Made by a program: the position numbers and the translations under genes. DNA of 45,259 bases from Candidatus Heimdallarchaeota archaeon (lineage in GTDB: Archaea; Asgardarchaeota; Heimdallarchaeia; Heimdallarchaeales; Heimdallarchaeaceae): the NCBI GenBank assembly GCA_021399345.1, contig JAAFKI010000067.1:1-45259 (forward strand), written 5' to 3'. The notes below the pieces were generated by a model, which was not told the origin of the DNA, ran no database searches, and worked only from the letters and a program-made list of their open reading frames with translations. Positions 33,052 through 42,018 of the stretch are shown one piece after another (the first letter of the stretch is position 1; each line of letters opens with the position of its first letter).

Positions 33052-35088
33052 CTATTTTGGCGGAGTAATAATTGCCCTCTCGGATTTTTCAAAGATGATA
33101 TCTATAAGAAAATCTGCTTCTTTTTGAAAATGTTCTAAAACTTCGCCTTCTTTGATATTTTTGTAGTTATCTTCGAATTTCTGATTAAATCTTTGCACAA
33201 AATTGTATAGCTTAGTTCTTGCATTAAAACTGTCTCTATCACAAGCAAGAATACCACAAAACCTACCAAAACTCTCCACAAGCAATTTTTTACCCTCAAA
33301 ATCTATTCCTCTTAGCCCACTTCCAAAAACTTCTGAGGACATAGTTCTTATTGCAGAAATTAACCCAGAAATTAGAACATCATTTATTGGAAATTGTCTG
33401 TTGAAGTAGTATGAATAGATATAAGATCCTTCATCAGTGAAAATATTCAAGAAATAAACTTGAGGCATACGTTTTGTTTTCTTTATGTATGAGTGTTTAG
33501 CAAGATCATTAATTACATCTGTTATTTCGTGGATAATGACCATAGGCCTTTCAATTTCATTTGATTGAATCATTAAAACACTATTTGCACACTTTTCAAT
33601 TAATGGAAAATTCGCGTTTTTCTCTGCTAGATCTCTAGCTTGTTCAAAGACATATTCAGCATCTACAAATTCATTTAATGCTACTAAAAGTTGTCCGCTA
33701 ATATAGAGAACTTCAGCTAGAATGGGTAAATCTTGTTCTTGGCAGATGGAAATAACATTCGCTAAATATCTTTCAGAGTTTGTTAAATCTGCGTCAGATT
33801 GTGAAATCTTGTATCTGTGAAGATAGGCTTCAGCTAAATATAATTGCGATAGAACAACGTATTGGAACTCACTTATAATAGCTAGCTCATAGCATTTTTT
33901 AAAAGATCCAATTGAGGAAGATAAATCATAGGTATCAAGATAAATTCTACCCATGTAATAATAATATGTGGTTAACCATCTTTGATTTTTTGTTTTTTCA
34001 CTTAGATTTCCTCCCTTCTCGAGATATTTAATCCCCTCTTGTAAATTACCTTTACCAGGTACTTTTGTAAGAGAATAACCATATAGAAGATTTACAATTG
34101 GTGAGTTTCTATTTGTAAGATCCTGAGCCTTGTCCAAATATTCCAAAGCTTCCCCATACTTTTCTTGTTTAATAAGAACTTCAGCAATATTCACATAAAT
34201 AGTAGGTTTGGATTGAGAAATCTCTGGATCTTTAAGAGCTTCTTGACATAATGAAAGAGCTTTTTCTAAGTTCCCTCTGGTATGTTCTAAATCTGCCATA
34301 TTAGCAATGAGAGATCCAATGAATTCCCTATTACCTATTTTTTCCGCAATTACGATTGCTTTGCCATAATATTCAGAAGCTTCTTCTAAATAACCTTTGA
34401 ATCGATAAAGACCACCTAACATTGTGTAGCAATCTAATCTTTTTGTATCCATATTCAAAGCTTCAGCAAGTTCTTTGTAAATTTCCAACCAACCAGAATA
34501 AGCTTCATCTCCTGTTCGGAATTCTCTATATGCTAAATCGCTAACAACTTGAAGTGTAAGAAGGGGGTATTTTTCGATCAGAACTGTATCAAACAGATTT
34601 AAACGGAAAACCTTGGAGTATTGTTGAACAGTCTGAACATCAGAATTCATAGAAGCTATTTCCATAGATAATATGGCTGAAAATGCTTTATGCATAGAAG
34701 GATCTGTCTTCTTAAGTTCAACCATCAAAGCAATTGTGTTTGCTATCAGTGCAGAAACTACTTCCCTATCTCCAGTAAATTTCGCTGATTTCATTCTGAA
34801 ATACATAGCTTCAAAATTATCTTCAGGGATTGGAAAAGTTAGTACTTTTTTAAATTGTGAGAGAAGAAAATACCCTATCATTGTAATTTGAGTATAATTG
34901 ATTCGTGAAAACTCAGGGATACTTAGCGTATTGGCTAAATCATCAGATGCATATACTAATGATTGAAAAGAACTATACTGCATTTCTTGATACTTTTGAA
35001 AAACAGGAAAGAATTGTTCAAAATCAGATTTGATGAATTTTTCAAATCTAGAGAACTCATTAGGTAAATCAAAATTATCTGATTTCAA
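33052..35088 (-). CDS. TPR protein with C-terminal longin/roadblock-like domain
   Basis: 678 residues. The middle (about 200-500) is a run of TPR helices, e.g. LGGLYRFKGYLEEASEYYGKA, ANMADLEHTRGNLEKALSLC and VNIAEVLIKQEKYGEALEYL. The last 130 residues form a small alpha/beta domain: PQVYFLNIFTDEGSYIYSYYF, INDVLISGLISAIRTMSSEVFG, GIDFEGKKLLVESFGRFCGILA, then helices ending in RFNQKFEDNYKN. This order is what longin/roadblock-type domains of Asgard archaea look like; such domains regulate small GTPases in eukaryotes. A scaffold for GTPase signalling is a reasonable hypothesis, and a Ras-like GTPase is encoded at 43057. Confidence 0.8.
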   Translation of the reverse strand: MKSDNFDLPNEFSRFEKFIKSDFEQFFPVFQKYQEMQYSSFQSLVYASDDLANTLSIPEFSRINYTQITMIGYFLLSQFKKVLTFPIPEDNFEAMYFRMKSAKFTGDREVVSALIANTIALMVELKKTDPSMHKAFSAILSMEIASMNSDVQTVQQYSKVFRLNLFDTVLIEKYPLLTLQVVSDLAYREFRTGDEAYSGWLEIYKELAEALNMDTKRLDCYTMLGGLYRFKGYLEEASEYYGKAIVIAEKIGNREFIGSLIANMADLEHTRGNLEKALSLCQEALKDPEISQSKPTIYVNIAEVLIKQEKYGEALEYLDKAQDLTNRNSPIVNLLYGYSLTKVPGKGNLQEGIKYLEKGGNLSEKTKNQRWLTTYYYYMGRIYLDTYDLSSSIGSFKKCYELAIISEFQYVVLSQLYLAEAYLHRYKISQSDADLTNSERYLANVISICQEQDLPILAEVLYISGQLLVALNEFVDAEYVFEQARDLAEKNANFPLIEKCANSVLMIQSNEIERPMVIIHEITDVINDLAKHSYIKKTKRMPQVYFLNIFTDEGSYIYSYYFNRQFPINDVLISGLISAIRTMSSEVFGSGLRGIDFEGKKLLVESFGRFCGILACDRDSFNARTKLYNFVQRFNQKFEDNYKNIKEGEVLEHFQKEADFLIDIIFEKSERAIITPPK

Positions 35089-35236
35089 ACTATCTCACAA
35101 GATAAATAATGGATAAATATTTATTAAACATTCTTACAGTACTAGCTCAATTATCAAGCACAATTATTGACAGATTTTATTGCTTCTTGGGAAAGTTTTT
35201 TTATAGTTAAAATTAATGACAATACTGAGGAACATG

Positions 35237-36694
35237 ACTAATGAAATTCTTGAGAATCCTGTTTTTGCTTCAAAGTTTGTTTCCAAATTCACTCATTATA
35301 GTGAATTAGACAAGGACCTCAGAGATAATATAGAGATGGAATCAGTTAATGCAATAGCTTATAGTATGCTTCCAATAGTTGATCAAATACCTGAAGACAA
35401 AAAAGGAATTGTTCGAGTTTTTATAACAAATAATGAAAGCCAACCTATTACTTTATCTATCCGATTTTCAATTGTAGGATGGTTTAGTGACCTTCGTAAG
35501 CATGAAAAAGCCAGAAAAGTTGAAACGATTACTATTCAGCCTGAGGAAGTCTGGTTCAGAGATATATCTTTCAAAAGTTCTATAAAACAAGGAAAGAATT
35601 ATTTTCAATTATTGTTTTACGATAAGAAAGAAGTCTATGCTACTGCCCATTTTGAGTTTTCGCAAATAAGAGAAATTGAAAAACAAAACCAGATTGAAAG
35701 AAGCAACTATCTTGGTATGTCATCAAAAGCTTATATCAACCCTCGATCCTTAAACTACTGGATGTTTTACGCCCTTTTTGGCCCTTATTCTTATGTTAAA
35801 GAAAATATTATTTTTCTTTTTCTTAAGATAATTGGTATTTTAACAGGTATTGTACTTATTGCATTATCAATACCAGCTACAACTATATTTCCAAACTATG
35901 TCATGGCAATTGGGATAGTAGTAACAATTATCTCTGCGTTAGCATTTGTATCTAACCTAGATGATAAACATGTTAAATTTATTTTTGAATTAGGATTAAC
36001 TGACAACCCAAAAAGAGGGACTATAGAGTTAGCATCAAATACCATATCATCTAACCTTCAGAAATTTTGCAAATTAGATATGAATTTTGATTATGACACA
36101 GAAAATGATGTTGTAAAATGGAAAGAAGGCTCAAATAAGCTTTTCCAGAAATTGATTCCTCAGATTGCGAGTAAACTTCAACTTTCCTATGACATTGGTG
36201 AGGTTGAAATAGTTAGCAAACCTGTTGTAAAGGAAATTATTGATAAAGAAGAATTAAAGAAGAAAATCGAAAAAGGAATTCAACTTCAGCATGAAGAAGG
36301 GATAAAGTTCAAAGATGAAATTGATTCTGTTGGAGAGGATTCAGTTGGAATAGAAGTTAAATCTCATGCCCTTGAATCAACAACTTCAGTTAAGCCTGAT
36401 TTTGATTCAATTGTAACTAAAGATTCTGTCAAACAAGATATCGAACCCATTAAAACTATACCATCGTTGGAACCCCTAGTAGAACCAATAGAAACCAAAT
36501 CAGATATGAAACCAGAAGTAAAAATAATTGAGACAAAAGCTGAAGGCATTGTTAAAGATGCTAAAGGATATATTGGTAAACCTACTGATACAGAAACCAT
36601 TCCAATTCCTAAACAACTACCCGCTGAAGAAAAACCAGCAAAAGATAAAAAATCTGCAAAGGAAATCAGAAAAAATTCAGAAGAGACAGATTAA
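35237..36694 (+). CDS. Two-helix membrane protein with charged repetitive tail
   Basis: About 485 residues. An N-terminal strand-rich domain (about 45-150; GIVRVFITNNESQPITLSIRF) resembles an Ig-like fold. Two transmembrane helices follow (about 195-215 and 222-240), then a second folded region and a long Pro/Lys/Glu-rich low-complexity tail. The family is not recognised. The ATG at 35237 has GAGG 3-4 bases upstream and suits the TATA-like TTTTTATAG at 35197-35206; the ATG at 35216 is too near that box. Confidence 0.68.
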   Translation, partial: TNEILENPVFASKFVSKFTHYSELDKDLRDNIEMESVNAIAYSMLPIVDQIPEDKKGIVRVFITNNESQPITLSIRFSIVGWFSDLRKHEKARKVETITIQPEEVWFRDISFKSSIKQGKNYFQLLFYDKKEVYATAHFEFSQIREIEKQNQIERSNYLGMSSKAYINPRSLNYWMFYALFGPYSYVKENIIFLFLKIIGILTGIVLIALSIPATTIFPNYVMAIGIVVTIISALAFVSNLDDKHVKFIFELGLTDNPKRGTIELASNTISSNLQKFCKLDMNFDYDTENDVVKWKEGSNKLFQKLIPQIASKLQLSYDIGEVEIVSKPVVKEIIDKEELKKKIEKGIQLQHEEGIKFKDEIDSVGEDSVGIEVKSHALESTTSVKPDFDSIVTKDSVKQDIEPIKTIPSLEPLVEPIETKSDMKPEVKIIETKAEGIVKDAKGYIGKPTDTETIPIPKQLPAEEKPAKDKKSAKEIRKNSEETD

Positions 36695-36740
36695 GCAAAG
36701 TAAATAAATACTTCAATCTCTCTTTCGTTGGTTATTAGAT

Positions 36741-37652
36741 TTGATTAACAATAAATATCCTGTCAAAGTACATGGAGAAGAAAGGTTTTCATTCTTCTGG
36801 ATGAAACTTGCTGTTTTTGGTATGATGCTTTATTATATTATTGAAATGATTAACAGGGTTATGTTCATATTTTTCTATGAAGATCAGACAGGAGAACCAA
36901 TTTTTTCTGAGGAAGTCATGAATTTCTGGCGAATTGCAGATTCAGTTTTTTATGCCTTTATGTTTATATTAATAGCCATTCAGGTTCTTCAATGGAGAAG
37001 TGCTAATATTGGATTGGAAAATAAAAAGAAAGCAAGAAACGCTGTTTTTGCTCTACTAGTAACAGCTTTAGCTCTAGGACTCTATGAAGCACTTTTAGTA
37101 TTACAAGAAGATCTTAGTTATAGTCATCAGAGTGATCTTACTGTTCCATTTATGTTAATGATAGTTGCACACTTCTATGGTATGCATTTAGTCAAAAATC
37201 TAATTACTTCAATAGGTAGATATAAGAAAGTAAGTACTGGAGAGAGTGTGTTCTACTCCTTGTTTGCTTTAAATCCAGCTATTAGATATTTAGCATCATT
37301 TATCATGTTATTTATGGTGCCTATCTTAACAATTAATCCATACTTGTTTATGGCTTATTCTGAAGTAGTCATGACTTATATCTCAGCTGTGGTAGCAGTA
37401 GGATTTTTCATAGTTTTCTTAAGAGATAGTAGAAAAGTCAAAATATCACAGTTACTGCAAAATCTTGAAGAAAAAGAGAAGGGGGAGAAGAAACCTTTCG
37501 AAGGTGAATCATTAAATTATTTTGATAATGTTGATGATCCTACAATTACTTTATTCAATTCTTCTGAATCTGTTTTCTGTAGCGATTGTGGATTAGTAAT
37601 TTATGAGAATGCAAAGGAATGTCCTAATTGTGGGAAAAAAGTGGAAAGTTAA
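36741..37652 (+). CDS. Polytopic membrane protein with C-terminal zinc ribbon
   Basis: 303 residues. Six or so hydrophobic helices lie between about residues 15 and 235, followed by an acidic linker and a zinc ribbon (FCSDCGLVIYENAKECPNCGKKVES) that would face the cytosol. The family is not recognised. The TTG start at 36741 is about 30 bases after AAATAAATAC (36703-36712), consistent with leaderless transcription. It shares the plan of membrane helices plus cytosolic zinc ribbon with the gene at 28500, with no clear homology. Confidence 0.72.
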   Translation: MINNKYPVKVHGEERFSFFWMKLAVFGMMLYYIIEMINRVMFIFFYEDQTGEPIFSEEVMNFWRIADSVFYAFMFILIAIQVLQWRSANIGLENKKKARNAVFALLVTALALGLYEALLVLQEDLSYSHQSDLTVPFMLMIVAHFYGMHLVKNLITSIGRYKKVSTGESVFYSLFALNPAIRYLASFIMLFMVPILTINPYLFMAYSEVVMTYISAVVAVGFFIVFLRDSRKVKISQLLQNLEEKEKGEKKPFEGESLNYFDNVDDPTITLFNSSESVFCSDCGLVIYENAKECPNCGKKVES

Positions 37653-37661
37653 CTTTTCTAC

Positions 37662-38294
37662 TTATCTTTTTACTAGTGTTTTTATAAGAAAATAAGCTAC
37701 AACAGCTGTTATTCCTACTCCAACAATTATGAAAATAGCTGTCATTTGATTTGAAGGATCTTCATTATATTCAGTATTATAATTGTCTGTATTGTGGCTT
37801 ATTGCATCAAGTATTTTTGTTTCGAGAAAACTGTAACTTGCTTGTCCTTCTATGAAAGATACAACCCTTCCTAAATCATCCAATACAACTAGAGTTGGTA
37901 CTGAATAGAGATCAAAAAGTGAATTAGTTTCACTAGCTGAATATCCAATAATCCAATCATCTGATAAAGATTGGTTAATCTTATAATCAATGAGTCTTTG
38001 ATTTGTTGTTTGTTTATAAACATCCAGCATGAAAATAGTCAGATTATAATTGGTATCTATTTGTTCTAAAATAATTAATTCATCAATACAACTAGGGCAT
38101 GTCGGCAGGTAAAACTCAATTAATTTTACCCCTTCATAATTGTTAACATCATCAAGTTCCATGTTTATATCCCAATAGAAAACACTTGGACTTGAAGCAC
38201 CACTTATGACAGAAGAAGAAGCAAGGAGTAAAAAAGCTAAACTCAAAACCATGAACCATTTTGAAGTATTTTTATCAGAAGTCATAGATATCAA
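37662..38294 (-). CDS. Exported, membrane-anchored thioredoxin-like protein
   Basis: 210 residues: signal segment (about 12-32), a thioredoxin domain with redox motif C66-P-S-C69 in EFYLPTCPSC and the cis-proline in LYSVPTLVVLDDLGR, then a C-terminal transmembrane helix and short basic tail. The domain lies outside the cell, where it could make, reshuffle or reduce disulfides and accept oxidation from the VKOR protein encoded at 18190. It lies 10 bases after the nucleotidyltransferase gene, so is probably in its operon. Confidence 0.87.
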   Translation of the reverse strand: MISMTSDKNTSKWFMVLSLAFLLLASSSVISGASSPSVFYWDINMELDDVNNYEGVKLIEFYLPTCPSCIDELIILEQIDTNYNLTIFMLDVYKQTTNQRLIDYKINQSLSDDWIIGYSASETNSLFDLYSVPTLVVLDDLGRVVSFIEGQASYSFLETKILDAISHNTDNYNTEYNEDPSNQMTAIFIIVGVGITAVVAYFLIKTLVKR

Positions 38295-38304
38295 TATTCT
38301 TAAT

Positions 38305-39399
38305 TCAGTTAATTGCTGAATACTTAATTATCTTTCTGTTTTCCTCAATCTCTACATTATCACAAACAACGGAATTCTTAATGAAAGCATTATTATTTAT
38401 CACAGAATTTTCCCAAATTACACTACGTTCTACCGAAACATTTTCTTTTAATTTCACATCCTTATGTAAAACTGAAAATGGTCCAACTACTGAATTCTTA
38501 GAAATCTCTACATTATCCCCAATTACAACTGGAGGAATAATTTTTGCAGTTTCATCAATTGTTAAATTTTCACCTATCCATATACCTTTCTTATTCTTAC
38601 CTGGTGGAGAATAATCGTTGACAAAACCTCTTAGAACGTCATAATTAGCCCACAGATAACTTCTAACATTCCCCGCATCTATCCAATAATAATCACCCAC
38701 ATAACCATTTAATTTGAATTTTTCTTGAAGAAGATAGGGAAACATATCTTGACCAAAATCTACAATATCTTTGAAATTATCCAAAATTTCTAGAGCCCTG
38801 TGTTTAAAAAAATATATTCCAGTATTAACCAAATTTTGATGAAATTCTGCTACAGGTCGATAAGCAAAAGCCATTGTTGTAAATAACATCTCTTCTGGTT
38901 TGGGTTTCTCTAAAAATATTTCTATATTTTGCTCTTCATCAAGAAGTATAACTCCAAATTTTTTTGTGGGAAAATCTATATTCTTCAAGCTGATTGTTGC
39001 ATAAGCATCAGTTGAATAGAAAAACTTCTGCATCTTATTAATCGAAAGATCACAAACTATATCTGCCATTGTTACTACAAAATCTCCTTCGATAATATCT
39101 GAAACATTTCTAACTGCATCAGCTGTTCCAATGGGGTCTATATCTGGAATAATAATCTCTAAATCAGAAAATTTAGTAGAATTGTTCAAATAGTCAATGA
39201 TCTGTTCTCCTAGATATTTCACTGCAATGATTATTTTAGAAATCCCTGCATCAGTAATTTGTTTTAATGCGAAGTCAATCATTGGAGTAAGGGTGACAGG
39301 AATCAAGGGTTTAGGTTTGTTAGCTGTTAATGGCCTTAAACGAGAACCTTTACCTCCAGCAAGAATAACAGCACAATCTACCTTAGGAACCTCAATCAC
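38305..39399 (-). CDS. NDP-sugar pyrophosphorylase with left-handed beta-helix tail
   Basis: 364 residues. The N-terminal nucleotidyltransferase domain has the signature AVILAGGKGSRLRPLT and KPKPLIPV, then MADIVCD (metal aspartate) and EKPKPEE. The C-terminal third shows hexapeptide repeats (IGENLTIDETAKIIPPVVIGDNVEISKNS and on). It makes an NDP-sugar from NTP and a sugar-1-phosphate: glucose, mannose or GlcNAc are all possible. It could feed either glycogen or the surface sugar cassette. GTG start, overlapping trmO by 8 bases (GTGATTGA). Confidence 0.92.
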   Translation of the reverse strand: MIEVPKVDCAVILAGGKGSRLRPLTANKPKPLIPVTLTPMIDFALKQITDAGISKIIIAVKYLGEQIIDYLNNSTKFSDLEIIIPDIDPIGTADAVRNVSDIIEGDFVVTMADIVCDLSINKMQKFFYSTDAYATISLKNIDFPTKKFGVILLDEEQNIEIFLEKPKPEEMLFTTMAFAYRPVAEFHQNLVNTGIYFFKHRALEILDNFKDIVDFGQDMFPYLLQEKFKLNGYVGDYYWIDAGNVRSYLWANYDVLRGFVNDYSPPGKNKKGIWIGENLTIDETAKIIPPVVIGDNVEISKNSVVGPFSVLHKDVKLKENVSVERSVIWENSVINNNAFIKNSVVCDNVEIEENRKIIKYSAIN

Positions 39400-39853
39400 C
39401 TTCTTCTTTTCGTAATCTTTCAGATAACCAACCTATTCGAGTATCTTTGATACCCTTGATATCAAATTCAGGTACAAAAGGTTTGATATCTAGCAGAGGA
39501 GTATTATTCAGAATATCTACACCTTTGACGAGAAGTTTGTTTTTTTCAACACTTACTAACTGAACAATAGAAAAGCCTATTTTATTGGGTCTGTTCGGAT
39601 GACGAATTGCGAAAATTCCTTTAGGGTTAGTATCAAGATAAGGAACAATTTTCAGGTCAACAGTCTCTGCTCTATCAAAATAGTAAAGCAAAATAATGTG
39701 AGAAAAACCATCGATCTCTTCAAGTCCCTCAATATATTCCATATCAACAACTACAGTTCCAAAAGATTCTGAAAAACCGGTTTGAATTGGGACTTCTTCT
39801 GATTCATCGAAAGGAGATTCAATGAATCCAATTGGCTTAACTATTATTTCCAT
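39392..39853 (-). CDS. trmO: TrmO-type tRNA (m6t6A37) methyltransferase
   Basis: About 153 residues, the TsaA/TrmO beta-barrel family that N6-methylates t6A37 in tRNA using SAM. Motifs: KPIGFIESPF at the N-terminus, EIDGFSHIILLYYFDRAE, FAIRHPNRPNKIGFSIVQL and VDILNNTPLLDIKPFVPEFD. The ATG at 39853 is chosen because TATAGT (about 39874-39880, minus) lies about 25 bases upstream; a longer frame to 39949 would run through the promoter of the divergent gene. First gene of a minus-strand operon with the nucleotidyltransferase and thioredoxin. Confidence 0.9.
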   Translation of the reverse strand: MEIIVKPIGFIESPFDESEEVPIQTGFSESFGTVVVDMEYIEGLEEIDGFSHIILLYYFDRAETVDLKIVPYLDTNPKGIFAIRHPNRPNKIGFSIVQLVSVEKNKLLVKGVDILNNTPLLDIKPFVPEFDIKGIKDTRIGWLSERLRKEEGD

Positions 39854-39892
39854 AAATTTCACTATGATTGGTACTATATTTTTTTTGTGTAT

Positions 39893-39917
39893 AATTCTAG
39901 ACCTAGAATTTATATAG
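39893..39917 (+). promoter_or_regulatory. Operator and TATA box of exported-protein gene 1
   Basis: AATTCTAG (39893-39900) and CTAGAATT (39903-39910) are a perfect 8-bp inverted repeat around AC, abutting TATA box TTTATATAG (39909-39917). The same TTCTAG-AC-CTAGAA plus TATATAG block precedes genes 2 and 3. A dimeric regulator would sit on the BRE of all three. Confidence 0.7.
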
Positions 39918-39961
39918 TTTGGAGAAGAAACGTGTAGTTTAGAAGACAAGGAGGCTTTAAA

Positions 39962-40804
39962 ATCACCAAAAAAAGTATTTTAGTTACAACTTTATCTTTT
40001 GTTGTTATCATAGCTTCAATCACTACTGGATACAACTTTGCTAATGCAAACACCATAGAAGATTTCACATATAATGAAAATCTTGTTGCACCTTTGGAAT
40101 TATCTTGGGAAATGAAGGAATGTTCTGTAATTGGATATCCACTTCCTGAGGATTTTATCTGGCAGATTATTTCAGGAACTAATATGGTACAAGATGATAT
40201 ATTTAAGATAAAGTTCTTAAAAGATCCTAATAACTTAAGTTTATCTAATTATGAAGAATTATACTGGTCAGTGGAACCATGGGCAGAATTTTATTTGAAC
40301 TCCGAATTATTAGGCAATGATTCTTGCATGATTTTTTTTGATCTGCTTCCTCCTAAGATACAAAATTTCCCAGTTAAATTCATCTATCCACAAACAGTTC
40401 AAGTAGATGGATCTGAAACCAGCACTTTTGACCATTTATATGAGGATTTAAAACAATATGAACAATCTATTTCTGGAGCAAAATATGAACTATCAAATGA
40501 TGAAGATTCATTTTCGATAACATCGACAATTCATAAGAAATTCACATTGTTTTCTGTATCTGTAGTCATCGATGAAGATGCTACAGTGATCTATAATAAG
40601 GAATGGGGTGTTCTTAGCTCATACGAACTACACTATAAGGCAAAGTATGAAGATAGAACAGAAACAGCGGACATTTTATTAGAAATAACAGATGAGGATA
40701 TAAGAGTAGAAATTGCTCCTTTTAAATGGATAGCTGGAATTCCTGTACTGTTAATAGCAGGAGTTATTGTTATAAGTAGAAAGAGAAAACTAATCCGTAA
40801 ATAA
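39962..40804 (+). CDS. Exported, C-terminally anchored protein (tandem family, gene 1)
   Basis: About 280 residues, not recognised outside this window. A signal peptide (TKKSILVTTLSFVVIIASITTGYN is the hydrophobic start, minus its first residue) precedes an ectodomain with conserved blocks shared by genes 2 and 3: PEDFIWQI, DIFKIKFL, FIYPQTVQV, YNKEWGVLSSYEL, LLEITDEDI. It ends in a transmembrane helix (WIAGIPVLLIAGVIV) and RKRKLIRK tail. The first standard start (TTG 40094) would remove the signal. AAGGAGG (39948-39954) lies 7 bases before ATC at 39962, the position that is ATT in gene 2 and ATA in gene 3, so initiation at an AUH codon is the best reading. Confidence 0.72.
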   Translation: MTKKSILVTTLSFVVIIASITTGYNFANANTIEDFTYNENLVAPLELSWEMKECSVIGYPLPEDFIWQIISGTNMVQDDIFKIKFLKDPNNLSLSNYEELYWSVEPWAEFYLNSELLGNDSCMIFFDLLPPKIQNFPVKFIYPQTVQVDGSETSTFDHLYEDLKQYEQSISGAKYELSNDEDSFSITSTIHKKFTLFSVSVVIDEDATVIYNKEWGVLSSYELHYKAKYEDRTETADILLEITDEDIRVEIAPFKWIAGIPVLLIAGVIVISRKRKLIRK

Positions 40805-40984
40805 TTCAATACAAAATCTGCAATTTTTTTTATTTTTTTGTTTAATTACATTAAATTGAATAAATTTCTAGATTCTTCTTTACTTCAGACTATATTTTTT
40901 TGAATAAATTCAGTATTGTAGACATTTCTAGACCTAGAACTTATATAGTTTCAAGAGTAAACGCCTATTTTAGAAAACAGTGAG
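40801..40984 (+). repeat. Direct repeat, spacer copy 1
   Basis: This spacer (about 184 bases) is over 90% identical by eye to 41824-42010, including T-runs, the operator/TATA block and the ribosome-binding region. The tandem copies arose by duplication of a gene-plus-spacer unit or are kept alike by conversion. Confidence 0.85.
40926..40948 (+). promoter_or_regulatory. Operator and TATA box of exported-protein gene 2
   Basis: TTCTAG-AC-CTAGAA (40926-40939) is followed directly by CTTATATAG (40940-40948). Same arrangement as at genes 1 and 3; the 6-bp arms are perfect. Confidence 0.68.
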
Positions 40985-40993
40985 GTGTTTAAA

Positions 40994-41827
40994 ATTAATA
41001 AAAAGAATATTTCAGTTTTATCATTGACTCTAATAGCAATTTTAGTTTCAATTAATTATAGCCAAAACTTTGTTATTGCTAACAATATAGAAGATTTCAC
41101 ATATAATAACAATCTTGAAGCTCCCTTAGAATTATCATGGGTTATGACAACATTTTACATAATCTATGATACTCCGGAAGACTTTATTTGGGAGATAACT
41201 TCAGAAATTAACGTGACACAAGGAGATATTTTCAAGATAAAATTCCTAGAAGATCTAGACAATCTAACTTTAGCTAATTATGAGGATTTATACACTACGA
41301 ATGAAACTTGGGGAGAATTTTATTTAAATTCAGTATTACTAGGAGATGACGCCAGTTTGATTGGTTTTAATGAAATAGATCCATTTCTAGACTACTTTCC
41401 AGTAAAATTTATTTATCCACAAACTGTTCAAGTAGGAGGAGCTGAAATCAGTACTTTTGATTATTTATATGATGAGTTGAAACAATATGAATACTCTATG
41501 ATGGGAATGAAGTATAAATTAACTAATAGAGTAAAATTATTTTCAATAGAATCAACAATTCATTTTATAATAACTGTTGGATCTGAAGAAACAGATATCA
41601 ATCAAGAAGCTAAAGTGATATATAACAAAGAATGGGGCGTACTTAGCTCATATGAATTACACTTGACTAGTGTATCTGGTTCAGTTGTAGAAGAAGTTGA
41701 GATTTTGTTAGAAATAACTGATGAGGATATAAAAGTAACGCCTTTTGGATGGATTGCGGGAATTCCTGTCTTATTAATTGCAGGAGTTATTGTTATAAGA
41801 AGAAAGAGAAAACTAATCTATAAATAA
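40994..41827 (+). CDS. Exported, C-terminally anchored protein (tandem family, gene 2)
   Basis: About 277 residues, clearly paralogous to gene 1 (roughly 55-60% by eye): signal peptide NKKNISVLSLTLIAILVSI, then PEDFIWEI, DIFKIKFLED, FPVKFIYPQTVQV, YNKEWGVLSSYEL and a transmembrane helix plus RRKRKLIYK tail. Several N-x-S/T sites suggest glycosylation outside the cell. GAGG (40982-40985) is 8 bases before ATT at 40994. The GTG at 40985 overlaps the GAGG itself, leaving no spacing, so it is the less likely start. Function unknown. Confidence 0.73.
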   Translation: MNKKNISVLSLTLIAILVSINYSQNFVIANNIEDFTYNNNLEAPLELSWVMTTFYIIYDTPEDFIWEITSEINVTQGDIFKIKFLEDLDNLTLANYEDLYTTNETWGEFYLNSVLLGDDASLIGFNEIDPFLDYFPVKFIYPQTVQVGGAEISTFDYLYDELKQYEYSMMGMKYKLTNRVKLFSIESTIHFIITVGSEETDINQEAKVIYNKEWGVLSSYELHLTSVSGSVVEEVEILLEITDEDIKVTPFGWIAGIPVLLIAGVIVIRRKRKLIYK

Positions 41828-42010
41828 TTCAATACAAAATCTGCAATTTTTTTTTATTTTTTTTGTTTAATTACATTAAATTGAATAAATTTCTAGATTC
41901 TTCTTTGCTTCAGACTATATTTTTTTGAATAAATTCAGTATTGTAGACATTTCTAGACCTATAATTTATATAGTTTCAAGGGTAAACACTTATTTTAGCA
42001 AGCACGGAGG
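41824..42010 (+). repeat. Direct repeat, spacer copy 2
   Basis: Second copy of the spacer at 40801-40984. Differences are two one-base changes in T-run length and about ten substitutions, most in the 60 bases before the start codon. Confidence 0.85.
41951..41973 (+). promoter_or_regulatory. Operator and TATA box of exported-protein gene 3
   Basis: TTCTAG-AC-CTATAA (41951-41964), one mismatch from a perfect repeat, is followed by TTTATATAG (41965-41973). The right arm is the weakest of the three sites, so this gene may be less tightly controlled. Confidence 0.65.
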
Positions 42011-42018
42011 CGTTTAAA

